From JAJRPT01 sp964465945 (GTDB taxonomy: Bacteria > Bacteroidota > Ignavibacteria > Kapaibacteriales > UBA2268), in assembly GCA_964465945.1 (NCBI GenBank), contig CAYXMM010000015.1, positions 1 to 64,000 on the forward strand: a stretch of DNA of 64,000 nucleotides, given 5' to 3'. The stretch's first letter is position 1. Each line of letters opens with the position of its first letter. Below, piece by piece: positions 15,085 to 24,254 of the stretch. The notes beneath the pieces are model-generated. The model saw nothing but the letters and a program-made list of their open reading frames with translations, made no database searches and was not told the DNA's origin. The position numbers and the translations under genes were made by a program.

Positions 15085-17127
15085 ATGGAGTTTGGACTAA
15101 AAAATATAATTTTTATTTTAGTTTTTTTAGCAGGAGCAGCATTTTTTTCAAAAAATGTATTAAAACTAATATCTTATTTAAAATTAGCTCGACCAGATAA
15201 TAGGTTCGGTGAAGTAGGGAAAAGGATTGTAAATACATTAATTGTAGCCATTGGTCAAAAGAAAATTCTTAGAGATAAAAAAGCAGGACCAATTCATGCT
15301 GCAATTTTCTGGGGATTTTTAATTCTATTATTTTCAGCTTTAAATTCTATTTTCTCAGGTTTCGGAATTGATGGAGTTTTTGGCTATTTAGGACCAATCT
15401 TTTCTTTAATTACAATCCTAACTGACTTTTTCATCTTATTTATTATAGTAGCCGTATTAATGGCATTACTAAGAAGATTGATTATTAAAGTTCCACGGTT
15501 GCAACGTAAAGGTCATAACCAAGCAGAAGCTTCTTTAATACTTGTTATTATATTTTTCATTGTAACTTCATTAATGTTTGAAAATGCATCTGCAATAGCC
15601 TTAAATCACGATACAAATTGGGCTATAAGACCATTAGCACACGCAGTTTCACCATTAATTTCATTGACCTTTGCACCAACTTTATATGAAATTTGCTGGT
15701 GGGTTCACATCGTATTAATCTTAGTTTTTATGAACTTCTTACCATACTCAAAACATTTACATGTTTTAAGTTCAGTTCCAAACGTATTTTTCTCAAATAT
15801 AACACCAACAAATAGATTAAAAACTATTGACTTTGAAGATGAGAATATTACTCAATACGGTGCTGCTGATTTTGAAGATTTTTCTTGGAAAACGATACAC
15901 GATTCTTATACTTGTACTGAATGCGGTAGATGTAGCAGTGTTTGTCCTGCCACTCAAACAGGAAAGATTCTTGACCCAAGAGAAATAATCTTACAAATTA
16001 GACATCGAACAATGGATAAAGCTCCCATTGCTGTAAAAATGAAAAAAGAAGATGAACTTGCTGCAAAAGAAAATAGAGAACCAAATTACAATTTAACTGA
16101 GAACGAACAAGCAATCTTAGATAAAAAACTAATCGGTGATTATATTAACCCAGAAGCACTTTGGCAATGCACCACTTGTTCTGCTTGTATGCAAGAATGT
16201 CCTGTTAATATAGAACACGTACCAGCAATTTTGGATATGCGTAGAAATATGGTACTAATGGAGGCTGAGTTTCCAGCCGAGCTTGGAACTCCATTCACCA
16301 ATATTGAAAACAACTCTGCACCTTGGGCTTTCCCGCTCGATGCAAGAGCTGACTGGGCAGAAGGAACTGGTATCCAAGAAGTTGCAGAAAAGCAAGACTT
16401 TGATGTTTTATTCTGGGTGGGGTGTGCTGGCTCTTTCGACGACAGGGCTAAAAATATAACACTTTCTTTTGCTAAACTTATGCAAATCGCAGACGTAAAC
16501 TTCGCAATCTTAGGTAGAGAAGAAAACTGCTGTGGTGACCCAGCAAGAAGAGCTGGGAATGAGTATTTAGCAGATATGTATGTTAAAATTAATATTGAAA
16601 CTCTTAACAATTATAATATTAAAGATATTGTTGCAACTTGTCCTCATTGTTTCAACACAATTAAAAACGAATATCCTGACTTGGGAGGCAAATACAATAT
16701 TCACCACCATACTGAATACTTACAAATGCTACTTGATAAAGGGAAATTAAAAACTAATGATGAAACAAAAGAAGCACTATCAGTAACTTTCCACGATTCT
16801 TGTTATACAGGTAGATTAAATAACATTTACGACGAACCAAGAAAAACACTTTTGAGCGTCCCTGGATTACAATTGCTTGAACCAAAAAGAAATAGAGATA
16901 AAGGATTCTGCTGTGGAGCTGGTGGAGCTCAAATCTTTATGGAAGAAAATAGAGGTAAGAGAATTAATATAGAACGAACAGAAGAATTACTTGAAACTGG
17001 TTCAAAAACTATCGCTCTAAATTGTCCTTTCTGTTTAACTATGATAAACGACGGGGTAAAAGCACTAGAATCAGAAGTACAAGTAAAAGATATTTCGGAA
17101 ATTTTATTAGAGAATATTAAAAATTAA
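15085..17127 (+). CDS. Membrane-bound Fe-S oxidoreductase (NarI-like plus HdrD/GlpC-like fusion)
   Basis: A 680-residue fusion. The N-terminal 230 residues contain several membrane segments of the nitrate-reductase-gamma type with candidate haem-ligand histidines (His71, His186, His208). Two [4Fe-4S] ferredoxin motifs follow: Cys277/280/283/287 in CTECGRCSSVCP and Cys362/365/368/372 in CTTCSACMQECP. Two CCG domains follow: Cys447, Cys482-483, Cys519/522 and Cys573, Cys609-610, Cys647/650. Family members pass electrons between a soluble donor, such as electron-transfer flavoprotein or a dehydrogenase, and the quinone pool. A donor is not encoded nearby. A GGAAA site precedes the ATG. Function is inferred from architecture; the partner is open. 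Confidence 0.85.
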   Translation: MEFGLKNIIFILVFLAGAAFFSKNVLKLISYLKLARPDNRFGEVGKRIVNTLIVAIGQKKILRDKKAGPIHAAIFWGFLILLFSALNSIFSGFGIDGVFGYLGPIFSLITILTDFFILFIIVAVLMALLRRLIIKVPRLQRKGHNQAEASLILVIIFFIVTSLMFENASAIALNHDTNWAIRPLAHAVSPLISLTFAPTLYEICWWVHIVLILVFMNFLPYSKHLHVLSSVPNVFFSNITPTNRLKTIDFEDENITQYGAADFEDFSWKTIHDSYTCTECGRCSSVCPATQTGKILDPREIILQIRHRTMDKAPIAVKMKKEDELAAKENREPNYNLTENEQAILDKKLIGDYINPEALWQCTTCSACMQECPVNIEHVPAILDMRRNMVLMEAEFPAELGTPFTNIENNSAPWAFPLDARADWAEGTGIQEVAEKQDFDVLFWVGCAGSFDDRAKNITLSFAKLMQIADVNFAILGREENCCGDPARRAGNEYLADMYVKINIETLNNYNIKDIVATCPHCFNTIKNEYPDLGGKYNIHHHTEYLQMLLDKGKLKTNDETKEALSVTFHDSCYTGRLNNIYDEPRKTLLSVPGLQLLEPKRNRDKGFCCGAGGAQIFMEENRGKRINIERTEELLETGSKTIALNCPFCLTMINDGVKALESEVQVKDISEILLENIKN

Positions 17128-17130
17128 AAA

Positions 17131-17151
17131 AAAAGGGGCAACAGCCCCTTT
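17131..17151. terminator. Bidirectional intrinsic terminator
   Basis: AAAGGGGC, loop AACA, GCCCCTTT form an 8-bp stem flanked by A-tract on the left and T/C on the right. It lies between the convergent stops of the Fe-S oxidoreductase gene (17127) and the GIN-domain gene (17155), and can serve both strands. Confidence 0.85.
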
Positions 17152-17154
17152 CTC

Positions 17155-17865
17155 TTACTTTTTGTTTATTGTAGAGCCACCTGTCAATTTCTGATCTAAA
17201 ACAGTAGCATTACCTTTAAAGTTCAACTGGCTTCCACCTGTTGCCTCCAATTCAATATTTTTATTGATAGTTAACTCGGCACTACTACCTCCATTGAAAT
17301 CACCATCGAAACTTTCAACAATAAAATTAAATGACTTAGCAACACTTCCACCATTTAAGTCCAATTCATATTCATTAGCTGAGCCAACGATATCAATTAA
17401 ACTTGTTCCAGCTAAATCTGCATCAAGTTTCCTTGTTGCAATTTCACCCTTTAGAGTTGAAGAGCCAGTCAATTCAATTTCAAGTTCATCTCCATTAAAT
17501 GGTTTTAGAAAAACAATATGAGAATTTCCTGTTCCATCAATTCCTTCTAAATTGGTGTAAGTAACAACTATTGTTACATTTGCATTATTATCAAAATTAA
17601 CCCCGCTGTGTTTAATAATTTTGAGTTCGTTTTCAATTACCGTCACTTCAATACTTTTATGCAAGTTCTCATTTGCCGTTACTTCAACTTTATGAGTATC
17701 ACCTTTTTGTAAACTTACCTTAAGTCCGTTCGCTACTTCAATTTCGTTGAATGCACTAATATTTCTTGTTTCTGTAGTTATATTGTTCGATGACGTCAAA
17801 TTCTCAGAACAAGATAAAAGTGCCATGCAACTCGCTAAGAAAGATGCAAAAATTATCCTTTTCAT
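17155..17865 (-). CDS. Head-GIN domain (DUF2807) lipoprotein
   Basis: A 236-residue lipoprotein (lipobox ALLSCS, Cys19). The mature part matches the GIN/DUF2807 domain: FNEIEVANGLKVSLQKGDTH, a central ANVTIVVTYTNLEGIDGTGN and then short beta-strand repeats with Gly-Gly-Ser turns (LNGGSVAKS, FNGGSSAEL, ATGGSQLNF, LTGGSTINK), which suggest a right-handed beta-solenoid. Such proteins are frequent in Bacteroidota and of unknown role, though sometimes called putative adhesin heads. An AGGA site lies a few bases before the start. Confidence 0.85.
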   Translation of the reverse strand: MKRIIFASFLASCMALLSCSENLTSSNNITTETRNISAFNEIEVANGLKVSLQKGDTHKVEVTANENLHKSIEVTVIENELKIIKHSGVNFDNNANVTIVVTYTNLEGIDGTGNSHIVFLKPFNGDELEIELTGSSTLKGEIATRKLDADLAGTSLIDIVGSANEYELDLNGGSVAKSFNFIVESFDGDFNGGSSAELTINKNIELEATGGSQLNFKGNATVLDQKLTGGSTINKK

Positions 17866-17937
17866 AGTAATCCTATTAAGTAATAAATAATAATTTTACG
17901 ACTTAAAATGTGTTTTGTTTAATATTCGAACAGGGAA

Positions 17938-18393
17938 CTAATCTTTTTTCTTTTTAAAATGCACTACCAGCACCGGGACTTCTGCTCTACGAATTACCCT
18001 TTCTGTTGTCGAGCCAAAAAGGAAACGCTCTATTCCACTTGCACCGTGAGTTGCAATAACTATTAAATCAATATTATTTTCCAATGAGTATTCAGCAATC
18101 TGTTCAGATGGAGTTCCAAGTAAGATTACACTTTTTGTTTGTATTCCCAAATCTTTTAGTCGTTTTTCTAATTTTTCTAAATTAGTATGTGCTACTTGTT
18201 CTAATTCTTCTTGTAAATTTACAAGACTCTCGTGAGCTAGTTCTATTCCAGCAGGATAAACTACGGGTTGAATAACATGAAGCAAATGGACACTTGAGCC
18301 CATTGACTTTGCTATATCTTTAACATGCTCAAATGCTTCTTCCGCACCTTGCGAAAAATCAGTAGGCATTAAAATGCTTTTATAAACATACAT
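17938..18393 (-). CDS. Universal stress protein (UspA family)
   Basis: A 151-residue cytoplasmic nucleotide-binding protein. It starts MYVYKSILMPTDFSQGAEEA and ends with the ATP-binding pattern ATHGASGIERFLFGSTTERV and VPVLVVHFK. A longer frame to 18462 exists, but an AGGAG ribosome site ten bases before 18393 and the family's usual N-terminus favour the start used here. Usp proteins help cells survive stress and starvation by poorly defined means; the ATP-binding subclass is predicted from the intact glycine motif. Confidence 0.92.
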   Translation of the reverse strand: MYVYKSILMPTDFSQGAEEAFEHVKDIAKSMGSSVHLLHVIQPVVYPAGIELAHESLVNLQEELEQVAHTNLEKLEKRLKDLGIQTKSVILLGTPSEQIAEYSLENNIDLIVIATHGASGIERFLFGSTTERVIRRAEVPVLVVHFKKKKD

Positions 18394-18549
18394 TTCAAAA
18401 TCTCCTAAATATTTGTTAAATTTGTAATAATTATTTGTTAAAATAAAGAAGTTTTTATTCATAAAAAAGTTATTAATTAAAAAATTATTTTTAAATTTGT
18501 ATTGTTTTGAGAATTACAAGATTTTAGATAAAAAATTAGGAAAGTGAGT

Positions 18550-19623
18550 ATGGAATTAGAAGTAGAATATGAAATTAATCCAAAATTAAGTCGAATTGAC
18601 TATAATAATTTAGGATTTGGCAAATACTTCTCAGACAATGTTTTTATTTCCGAGTATAAGAATGGAAACTGGTCTGAAGGTAAAATTATACCATTTGGCT
18701 CTCTTGCTTTAACACCTGGTAATATGACTTTACATTATGGTCAGACTATATTTGAAGGAATGAAAGCATATAAAGATTTTGGGAAGGGTGGAATTAATAT
18801 ATTCAGACCTTATATGAACGCCAAAAGAATGATTGAGTCTGCTAAAAGAATGTGTATTGAAGAATATCCAGAAGAGCTATTTGTTGATGCTGTTAAGCAA
18901 ATTGTTATAAGTGAGAGAGAGTTCATTCCGCAAGAGAAAGGTCAATCACTTTATTTACGCCCTTTAATGTTTGGCGATGCTGATTTCTTAGGAGTCCATC
19001 CATCTCCAACATTCAAATTCATAATTATGACAAGTCCTGTGGCTTCATACTATGAAAGCGGACTAGCCCCAGTGAAAATTTTAGTTCCTCATGAATATGC
19101 AAGAACTGTTGAGGGTGGGCTTGGAATGGCGAAGACCGCTGCAAACTATGCCGCTTCACTTTACGCTGGTAGAATAGCTAAACAACAAGGTTTCCAGCAA
19201 GTTTTATGGTTAGATGGTAGAACAAGGAAATATATTGACGAAGTTGGCGCAATGAATATCTTTTTCGTAATAAATGATGAAGTAATTACACCTCCTTTAG
19301 ATTCTGGAACTATTTTACCAGGGATAACAAGAGATTCAGTAATTCATTTGTGTAAAGAATGGGGTATGAAAGTCAGAGAATATAGATTATCAATAGATGA
19401 AGTCTTTGAAGCTCATAAAAATGGAACTTTAAACGAAGCATTTGGCACTGGAACAGCAGCTACTATTTCACCTGTTGGCTTGTTACATTATAAAGGTGAA
19501 TCAATTACTTTAAATAATGGTGAAATAGGGGAATTGTCTAATAAACTTTATGATACTATTATTAATATTCAACACGGATTAGTAAAAGATGAACATAATT
19601 GGATACTACATTTAGAAGCTTAA
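18550..19623 (+). CDS. ilvE: Branched-chain amino acid aminotransferase
   Basis: A PLP enzyme of fold type IV that interconverts leucine, isoleucine and valine with their 2-oxo acids, using glutamate/2-oxoglutarate. The protein is 357 residues, the length of the eukaryotic-like class. Evidence: LHYGQTIFEGMKAYKD near residue 65, the YLRPLMFGDADFLGV segment, the PLP lysine in GMAKTAANYAASLYAG (about residue 195), QQVLWLDG, and the phosphate-binding GTGTAATISPVG near the end. An in-frame GTG lies two codons upstream at 18544, but the AGGAAAG ribosome site is spaced for the ATG at 18550. A terminator follows. Confidence 0.94.
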   Translation: MELEVEYEINPKLSRIDYNNLGFGKYFSDNVFISEYKNGNWSEGKIIPFGSLALTPGNMTLHYGQTIFEGMKAYKDFGKGGINIFRPYMNAKRMIESAKRMCIEEYPEELFVDAVKQIVISEREFIPQEKGQSLYLRPLMFGDADFLGVHPSPTFKFIIMTSPVASYYESGLAPVKILVPHEYARTVEGGLGMAKTAANYAASLYAGRIAKQQGFQQVLWLDGRTRKYIDEVGAMNIFFVINDEVITPPLDSGTILPGITRDSVIHLCKEWGMKVREYRLSIDEVFEAHKNGTLNEAFGTGTAATISPVGLLHYKGESITLNNGEIGELSNKLYDTIINIQHGLVKDEHNWILHLEA

Positions 19624-19649
19624 AGTTTCTTAGTATTAGTAATTGTTAA

Positions 19650-19689
19650 AAACTGCTTCACATATTTTGCTTAGTGAAGCAGTTTTTTT
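19650..19689 (+). terminator. Intrinsic terminator after ilvE
   Basis: ACTGCTTCAC and GTGAAGCAGT form a perfect 10-bp stem around a 12-base loop, followed by seven T residues in total. It lies 28 bases after the ilvE stop. Confidence 0.9.
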
Positions 19690-19698
19690 GTAACTTTG
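19666..19698 (+). promoter_or_regulatory. Promoter candidate for the PP2C phosphatase gene
   Basis: TTTG (19666-19669), a 21-base spacer and TAACTTTG (19691-19698) fit the Bacteroidota -33/-7 pattern. The TTG start codon lies 40 bases downstream. The upstream element overlaps the ilvE terminator loop, which weakens the case. Confidence 0.4.
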
Positions 19699-19738
19699 AA
19701 AATTAATCTTGCGTTTTATTAGTTTATAAAATATTAAT

Positions 19739-22576
19739 TTGAATTTATATAATAAAATATTAACAACAATTTTTATCATTGTAAGTTTTTTCTTGATAGG
19801 GCTTTCTATCAAGAATATTCATAGCATTTCTTCTGTTGTAACTGATGATAATATTTATCAGGATTTACCAAATAAAATCTTCGTAAACGCACCAATCAAA
19901 GCACGAAAAAAATTAGGAATTGAAAATAATAAAGAGCAATTTGAAAATATGTTTATTAAACGTGGCTCAATTCTGCTCGCTATTGATAATAAAAAAATTT
20001 ATTCGTTAGATAGCGTATTTTTATATATAAAAAATTCAGATAAAAGAGTTCATAACCTAGACTTCTTCGTAATTAAAAATGATGAAAAATCAATCGGAAA
20101 AAGATATTCCTTTGAAGTAAAAAAATCAGATATTTTTGATAGTTCTTTTATCAATTTAGAATCTGCTGTAATTATTAGTTATGTTCTTGATGCTGGAACT
20201 TCATACAATGCAGGGTTAAAAGTTGGTGATATAATTACCAAAGTAAATGGGCAAAACTTTAAAAGTGCTTTTGATGCTTTTAAAATGACAAATCTACAAA
20301 GCAATGGACGTTCAGTTCGTTTTATGATTTATCGAAATGGTATGTTCTCTAATGTTAATGTTCAATTAAAAGTCATCAAACTTACATTTAGTATTTTACT
20401 TACTTTCCTAATTGGAATTATTCTTATTCTAATGGCAATGTTTATTGCTATGAAACGATTTTATTTATTTCAAGGAAAAATCGTCTCTCTTACATTATTA
20501 ACTCTCGGGACTTATATAACTTTTCTGCCAAGTTCAACTTTAATGTTAGAACCGACATCATATTATTTAAAAATAGTTTTAACCGAAAGCGTTTTTGCTA
20601 TTTCCTTAGCTTTATTATTCCATAGTTTCGCATATTTTCCATTTGAGAAAAAGAAATTAGTGCAAAAAACTTTCTTGTTTAAGTACTATTACATTTTTTT
20701 AGTTCTTTACTTAGCATTCTTCTATATTTACATAATGTTAGGTGAAAACTATGAAAATATACCAATTTTTCAAACAAGTTACATTTTAATAACATTTATC
20801 TATTTTGCAATCATTTTTAATAAGTTTAAAACTAAAAAGAAAGATAAAGTAAGGTATGGTAAAGCAATAACTTGGAGTTATTACATAAATCTAATCTCAT
20901 TGATTGTTAATTACTTTTTAGTAAGCGTTTGGGGTGAAAAGTTAGGAATTGAGCCATTTACTCATTATTATGCTACTTTTATATTAATTCCAATTTCATA
21001 CTTTTATACAATAGCTAAATATGATTTATTAGATTCACTCATTAAAGTAGGAAAAAATATTCAATATATGATTGTTTCAAGTGTAGTGAATTTATTTTCT
21101 GTTATGTTGTTTATCTATTTAGTTTATTTCTTAATTAGCTTAAATTTCTATTTACCAAATTTACATTTTAATGGAAACTCAATAGAAGTCTTAGATAAAC
21201 CATTAAGACCAGAACTATATGCAATTTATTCTAAGATATTAGTTTTGCTTATTTCAGGTTTGTTCTTATATTTAATTGTTAGATTTAGAAAAATTAGCTT
21301 AGAGTTTTTAAATAAGAAATATCATATCGTAATTTTTGATTATCAATTATTAATTGAAGAACTAGCAGACTCTTTCCAGAATCAATCATCTTTAGAGAAT
21401 TTAGCAAATTTCATTTTAGATAAGTTTCAGGAGTTAATTAAATTAAAACAATGTGGAATTTTAGTCTATGAAAATGAAAGCTCCGTTGTATTTCAATCTT
21501 ACAAAGGTGTTTTAGATAATCAATTAACTGAATATATTTACTCAAAAGAAAAAGAAATTATTAATAATGTAAAAGAATTTACAGGCAATATTCTAATAGA
21601 TTATTTAGATAAAGACATTAAAGAAATCTTGCTTTCTTGCAAGTTTAAATATGTAATTCCTCTTCGAGTAAAAGGTAAAGTGCTGGGCTTAATGTTTTTA
21701 GGCGAGAAATTATCTGAATCAAGATTAAAAGCAAATGATTTATTATTTAGCAATGCCTTAGCCAATCAAGCAGCCGTCTCTCTTGAAAACTTCCTTTTAT
21801 ACTCTGATTTAGCAAAACAAGAGAGACTAAAACAAGAACTCGAAATAGCACGTGAAATACAACTATCTTCACTCCCTAAAGAATTACCTTCAATCAAATC
21901 TCTTGATATATCAGGTATATCTCTGCCTGCCTTAGAAGTAGGAGGAGATTACTATGATATATTTTTTAATGAAGAAATACCCGATACTATTACAGCAATT
22001 ATTGGTGATGTGAGCGGTAAAGGAACTTCTGCTGCCTTATATATGTCGAAAATTCAAGGAGTTGTAAAAACACTGCAAGAATTTAATCTTAATATTAAAG
22101 ATTTAATGATTAAGACTAACGAATTGATTTTCTCTTTCTTAAACTCTGGTTCATTTATTACAGCATTTTGTATTCAATTTAATCTAAAAGAAATGAAATT
22201 GAAAATGGCTCGAGCTGGGCACTTACCTTTATATTATTACGATAGTTGTAATAAAGAACTTGTTGCTATTACACCAAAAGGTATAGCCCTCGGATTAAAT
22301 ACTGGCGAACTTTTTAATCGTAACCTTGAAGAAATTGAAATTGATATTGCAGAAGGCGATGTATTTGTTTTAGTAACTGATGGCATAGTTGAAGCAAGAA
22401 ATAGCGAACAAAAAGAATATGAAGAAGAACGCTTGAAAGAAATTATAAAACAAAATATTTCTAAATCGTCTCATAACATTAAAGATAGTATAATTCAAGA
22501 TTTAAATAACTTTACTGGGCGAACAAGCCAATTTGATGATATTACTATCTTAATCATTAAAGTTAAAAATAAGTAG
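19739..22576 (+). CDS. Membrane PDZ/GAF protein serine phosphatase (SpoIIE/RsbU type)
   Basis: A 945-residue signalling protein. Order: one membrane segment near the N-terminus (about 7-24), a second-messenger-free extracytoplasmic region with a PDZ domain (about 135-205, AGLKVGDIITKVNGQ), a block of membrane helices (about 210-510), a GAF domain (about 545-690) and a C-terminal PP2C/SpoIIE phosphatase domain (about 715-945). Metal-binding Asp residues are present in GGDYYD, IGDVSGKGTSAAL, LVTDGIVEAR and FDDITIL. Such RsbU-like phosphatases usually act on an anti-sigma-factor antagonist; no such partner is encoded nearby. The start is TTG; the next in-frame ATG is past the first membrane segment, so TTG is required. 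Confidence 0.85.
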   Translation: MNLYNKILTTIFIIVSFFLIGLSIKNIHSISSVVTDDNIYQDLPNKIFVNAPIKARKKLGIENNKEQFENMFIKRGSILLAIDNKKIYSLDSVFLYIKNSDKRVHNLDFFVIKNDEKSIGKRYSFEVKKSDIFDSSFINLESAVIISYVLDAGTSYNAGLKVGDIITKVNGQNFKSAFDAFKMTNLQSNGRSVRFMIYRNGMFSNVNVQLKVIKLTFSILLTFLIGIILILMAMFIAMKRFYLFQGKIVSLTLLTLGTYITFLPSSTLMLEPTSYYLKIVLTESVFAISLALLFHSFAYFPFEKKKLVQKTFLFKYYYIFLVLYLAFFYIYIMLGENYENIPIFQTSYILITFIYFAIIFNKFKTKKKDKVRYGKAITWSYYINLISLIVNYFLVSVWGEKLGIEPFTHYYATFILIPISYFYTIAKYDLLDSLIKVGKNIQYMIVSSVVNLFSVMLFIYLVYFLISLNFYLPNLHFNGNSIEVLDKPLRPELYAIYSKILVLLISGLFLYLIVRFRKISLEFLNKKYHIVIFDYQLLIEELADSFQNQSSLENLANFILDKFQELIKLKQCGILVYENESSVVFQSYKGVLDNQLTEYIYSKEKEIINNVKEFTGNILIDYLDKDIKEILLSCKFKYVIPLRVKGKVLGLMFLGEKLSESRLKANDLLFSNALANQAAVSLENFLLYSDLAKQERLKQELEIAREIQLSSLPKELPSIKSLDISGISLPALEVGGDYYDIFFNEEIPDTITAIIGDVSGKGTSAALYMSKIQGVVKTLQEFNLNIKDLMIKTNELIFSFLNSGSFITAFCIQFNLKEMKLKMARAGHLPLYYYDSCNKELVAITPKGIALGLNTGELFNRNLEEIEIDIAEGDVFVLVTDGIVEARNSEQKEYEEERLKEIIKQNISKSSHNIKDSIIQDLNNFTGRTSQFDDITILIIKVKNK

Positions 22577-22618
22577 TTCTACTTATTGGTATTAATTAAT
22601 TTTTATTAATTTTGTAAT

Positions 22619-23632
22619 ATGAAAATAATAGCGACCATATTAATTACTTTGTTTTTTGGAAGCAATTTACTTTCTCAAAGTAAATTCTTTTCAATTAACA
22701 AAAGCACGCAAGAGTTATGTTTAATAAGTGAGAATGGCTCTTTACAAGTTTTAAGTAAGCTCAACTTTGTAGATGACAATGCTATGAACTTAGAATATAA
22801 CCCAAACACAAACTCATTGCTAATTCTAAAAGGAAATGGAGAATTATACTCTTTTAATTTGAATTCACTTGAATCAAGTTTGTTATATACGTTAAATAAT
22901 AGTTCATTAAATTTTGATGGAAATTGGTCTGGAATCTCAATGAATTCATTAAACCAAATTTTTGTGTTTAATGAAAGAAGCGGAAGTGATGAAGGAAGGT
23001 TATACCAAGTCTTAGACATTAATACCGGATTAGTTGCTCCATTCACTGATAATTTCTCAGGTTCCCCATCTATTTTAGGAATTGAATTCGACGATAAAAA
23101 TAGATTATGGAATATTGAACAATGTTGCAATCACAGATTAAATGTTTTAGATGGCTTCAAAGGTCAGATGAAGCAAATGTTCGAGAAACCGGTAACAATT
23201 AATTATCCTCAAGACTTAGCTTATAACCCTGACACTGAAAAGTTGCTCGGTATAGACATTAAAAATGAACTTACCGCTACAAGAACTGATTTCTTTTTTG
23301 CGGATAGAAATAATGGGAACACAGAGATATTCTTGTCATTAGAAGGCAATTATAACGGAATTGCTGAATTAACAACATTATCAAGTGTTAATAATGATAT
23401 AAATTTTGAAGATAAATTCCAAATTTACCCTAACCCAAGCCAACAATTTATTTCAGTTGATTTTAATGGTCTTGTATCAAATATTAGAGTATTAGATTTA
23501 AGCGGAAACTATGTAATATCAAATATAAACTCGTTGAAAAATATTGATATTAGTAAATTAAGTTCAGGAGCTTTTATCTTAAGCTTTACAATAGATGGTA
23601 GAAATTACGATAGAAAATTTATCAAGTATTAA
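22619..23632 (+). CDS. Secreted protein with T9SS type A sorting domain
   Basis: A 337-residue exported protein: signal sequence to about residue 19 (GSNLLSQS), a central region of beta-propeller-like strands (LEYNPNTNSLLILKGNGELY, LAYNPDTEKLLGID) resembling LVIVD/NHL-type repeats, and a C-terminal sorting domain (about 262-337) with FQIYPNPSQQFISVDF, RVLDLSGNYV and KLSSGAFILSF, ending KFIKY. The sorting domain directs it across the outer membrane by type IX secretion, and it is usually cut off or linked to lipopolysaccharide. Function of the propeller is unknown. The last 11 bases overlap the convergent pth gene. A TAATTTTG box ends five bases before the ATG. Confidence 0.75.
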   Translation: MKIIATILITLFFGSNLLSQSKFFSINKSTQELCLISENGSLQVLSKLNFVDDNAMNLEYNPNTNSLLILKGNGELYSFNLNSLESSLLYTLNNSSLNFDGNWSGISMNSLNQIFVFNERSGSDEGRLYQVLDINTGLVAPFTDNFSGSPSILGIEFDDKNRLWNIEQCCNHRLNVLDGFKGQMKQMFEKPVTINYPQDLAYNPDTEKLLGIDIKNELTATRTDFFFADRNNGNTEIFLSLEGNYNGIAELTTLSSVNNDINFEDKFQIYPNPSQQFISVDFNGLVSNIRVLDLSGNYVISNINSLKNIDISKLSSGAFILSFTIDGRNYDRKFIKY

Positions 23633-24206
23633 AAATTTTCCTACTATTAATTTCGCTCATAGCACGCATAAAACCTACTTTTATTAGATGGTCAATTGCT
23701 AATTGAGCTTCATCAAGCATTTTAACAACTTCAAGCATTTCATTGTTATTGAAGTTTCCTAAAACATATTCAACTAATTCGCCTTGACCAAAATTCTTAT
23801 CAATCCCAAGACGAAATCTCATAAATTCATTAGTCCCTAATTCTTCAATCATTGATATTACACCATTATGCCCACCACTTGACCCAGTCGCTTTTAAGTG
23901 AAACTTCCCAATTGGAAAATTATACTCATCAACAAAAATACATATTTGATTTGCTTTAACTTTATATCTATCACAAATTTGCTTTGCTGCAATCCCTGAA
24001 TTATTCATATAGGTTGTTGGTAGAACAAAAAGTAAATTCTTTCCATAAATTTTCTTCTCACAAACATAGTAATCACCTTTTCCTGCAACAAAATTTAATT
24101 CATACTTTGCAGATAATCGTTCCATCAATAACCAACCAATATTATGTCTCGTATTTTTATACTTTTCTCCTATATTTCCAAGCCCAATAAAAACAAAATC
24201 GTACAT
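23622..24206 (-). CDS. pth: Peptidyl-tRNA hydrolase
   Basis: Releases tRNA from peptidyl-tRNA that drops off the ribosome. The 194-residue protein has the family motifs at nearly the canonical E. coli numbering: FIGLGNIGEKYKNTRHNIGW with catalytic His21, TTYMNNSG with Asn68, FVDEYNFPIG with Asp93, and SSGGHNGVISMI with Asn114. It is cytoplasmic and essential in most bacteria. The gene is alone on its strand here. Confidence 0.96.
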   Translation of the reverse strand: MYDFVFIGLGNIGEKYKNTRHNIGWLLMERLSAKYELNFVAGKGDYYVCEKKIYGKNLLFVLPTTYMNNSGIAAKQICDRYKVKANQICIFVDEYNFPIGKFHLKATGSSGGHNGVISMIEELGTNEFMRFRLGIDKNFGQGELVEYVLGNFNNNEMLEVVKMLDEAQLAIDHLIKVGFMRAMSEINSRKIFNT

Positions 24207-24254
24207 ATTTATATTTTTCTTAAATTGTGTTTAGTAAAAATCAAATTTAACAAT

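Noticed and set aside
18544..18549. A GTG start for ilvE
   Set aside because: The ribosome site AGGAAAG touches it; spacing favours the ATG six bases on.
24144..24254. A longer start for the secreted protein before the AAA ATPase
   Set aside because: The extension overlaps pth on the other strand and would put 37 polar residues ahead of the signal peptide.
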